DNA of 14,755 bases, from NCBI GenBank assembly GCA_003024985.2, contig PXIH01S0002532.1, one strand, 5' to 3'. The notes beneath the pieces were generated by a model. The model saw only the letters and a list, made by a program, of their open reading frames with translations. It was not told the origin of the DNA and ran no database searches. This DNA comes from Euperipatoides rowelli. Taxonomy: Eukaryota > Onychophora > Udeonychophora > Euonychophora > Peripatopsidae. The position numbers and the translations under genes are program-made. Positions 13,893 to 14,755 of the stretch are shown piece by piece (the stretch's first letter is position 1; every line of letters starts with the position of its first letter).

Positions 13893-14755
13893 CTATAGGT
13901 TACATAGGCTATAAATGGAATGGACTGATCTCCTTATAGATCTGGAAAGATCTGGAAAGGAATTAATAAATTTAATAGCAAAAGACTTATGCAATTTCAC
14001 TCTTCTAGTATACAACGATTCAAGATTAAGAAACTGCAAAGCATGAGATATACCTTGGTAATTAAAATTCATGATAATTCTTAGAATTCTGTTCTGAATT
14101 AATTCCAGTTCATTGGACAAATATAAAGATATCGCTGGGTGCCAAATAGGAGCTCCGTATTCCAATATAGGTCTTATACTCGAGGTATAGACTAATTTCA
14201 TTTGATTTTTAGTCAATCCTAGTCTTCTCATTGTATAAATTAAGTACAACTTTTTGTTAGCTTTCTTTATGATGAAGTTTATGTGCTTATCCCATTTTAG
14301 ATTTTCTTGAATCATTATTCCCAAAAGCTTAAAGCAGGAAGTTTGAATAATAGGTAGGTTATTTTTAGTGATTGAGGGCTTCAGAGGAGATTTTTTTAAA
14401 TCAAAAATCATGGAGCATTTTTTAATGTTCACTGATAGTTTTATGGTATTGCATTCATCTATTATTTGATCAAAAGTAGATTGAGGGGAATCCATATTGG
14501 ATTGATTGAAAGGTACTGAAATTACTAAGTTGTCTACATATTTCTGTGTCATGCTTTAAAATGTCTAGCAACATCATTGACTAAAATTGCAAAGATGAAC
14601 GAACCCAATACAGTTCCCTGTGGCACTCTGTTAGAACATTGATATTTCAAAACATTAGTAGAAAGTTGATCCTTGATAATTTGATGCCTTTGGAACAAGA
14701 AAGAGGTGATCCATGTCAATGAGATTTTGGGTGGGTTCATCCTCATATATATATA
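13893..14755 (-). pseudogene. LINE ORF2 remnant: C-terminal half of reverse transcriptase
   Basis: The minus strand encodes the back half of a non-LTR reverse transcriptase, CR1/jockey-like. From 14746: LTWITSFLFQRHQIIKDQ, motif B VPQGTVLG (14626-14603), then FAILVND. The frame stops at 14549-14551, and the next frame starts in the overlapping ATGA and reads QKYVDNLVISVP. This is motif C, normally YxDD, with the second catalytic Asp changed to Asn (codon 14531-14529). Further on are FKLLGIMIQENLKWDKHI, KKANKKLYLIYTMRRLGLT, SSIRPILEYGAPIWHP and LELIQNRILRIIM, all expected blocks, in order, of the RT thumb and C-terminus. The ORF ends at 13893-13895. One frameshift and the motif C change mean it is inactive. 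The 5' part lies beyond the window; an (AT)n run sits at the edge. Confidence 0.9.

Noticed and set aside
1-14755. A new multi-gene functional system
   Set aside because: No intact gene was found; all coding signals are relics with stops, frameshifts or lost catalytic residues, so no working system can be claimed.

Overview
This window looks like AT-rich intergenic DNA from an animal nuclear genome. The signs are several decayed non-LTR retrotransposons (LINEs), an apparently intronless, broken copy of a cytosolic ribosomal protein gene with an AATAAA signal, a tRNA-derived SINE candidate, and two short DNA transposons with terminal inverted repeats and target-site duplications. I found no intact protein-coding gene, no operon and no prokaryotic signal. 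TTAGGG-like motifs inside a dispersed repeat and frequent TAGGCCTA/TAGCCTA words would fit a non-arthropod, perhaps marine, invertebrate, but the sequence does not settle the taxon.

Layout. Positions 1-1077 (minus) hold the endonuclease half of a LINE that runs off the left edge. From about 1829 to 6325 there is a mosaic of repeats. Copies A-D of a TTAGGG-like module lie among the blocks X, Y and Z. These blocks occur twice in the same order, so they look like an old tandem duplication. The second X-Y-Z copy is split by a LINE insertion (about 3875-5550) with a 17-bp target-site duplication. That insertion holds two same-strand copies of one LINE 3' end and a CR1-like endonuclease fragment on the other strand, and an ambiguous base sits at one junction. 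Next come a decayed coding-like stretch (5606-6070), an RPLP2-like processed pseudogene (6331-6663) and a scrap of reverse transcriptase motif A (6973-7130).

From 7674 to 10167 there are a 55-bp minisatellite joined directly to module copy E, a 250-bp element with 27-bp inverted repeats that carries a module copy, a tRNA-like SINE head, module copy G, and a 323-bp hAT-like element. From 10595 to 12060 there is a perfect 88-bp duplication that keeps reading frame and an orphan gag-like fragment with a CCHC zinc knuckle. Positions 13248-13756 hold an unrecognised, frameshifted coding relic. Positions 13893-14755 hold the reverse transcriptase C-terminal half of another LINE, which runs off the right edge.

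Nothing here forms a working gene system. The interest lies in the architecture of the repeats: the TTAGGG-like module and its link to a TIR element and a minisatellite, the composite LINE insertion that may hide an assembly error, and three coding relics I cannot assign to a family.
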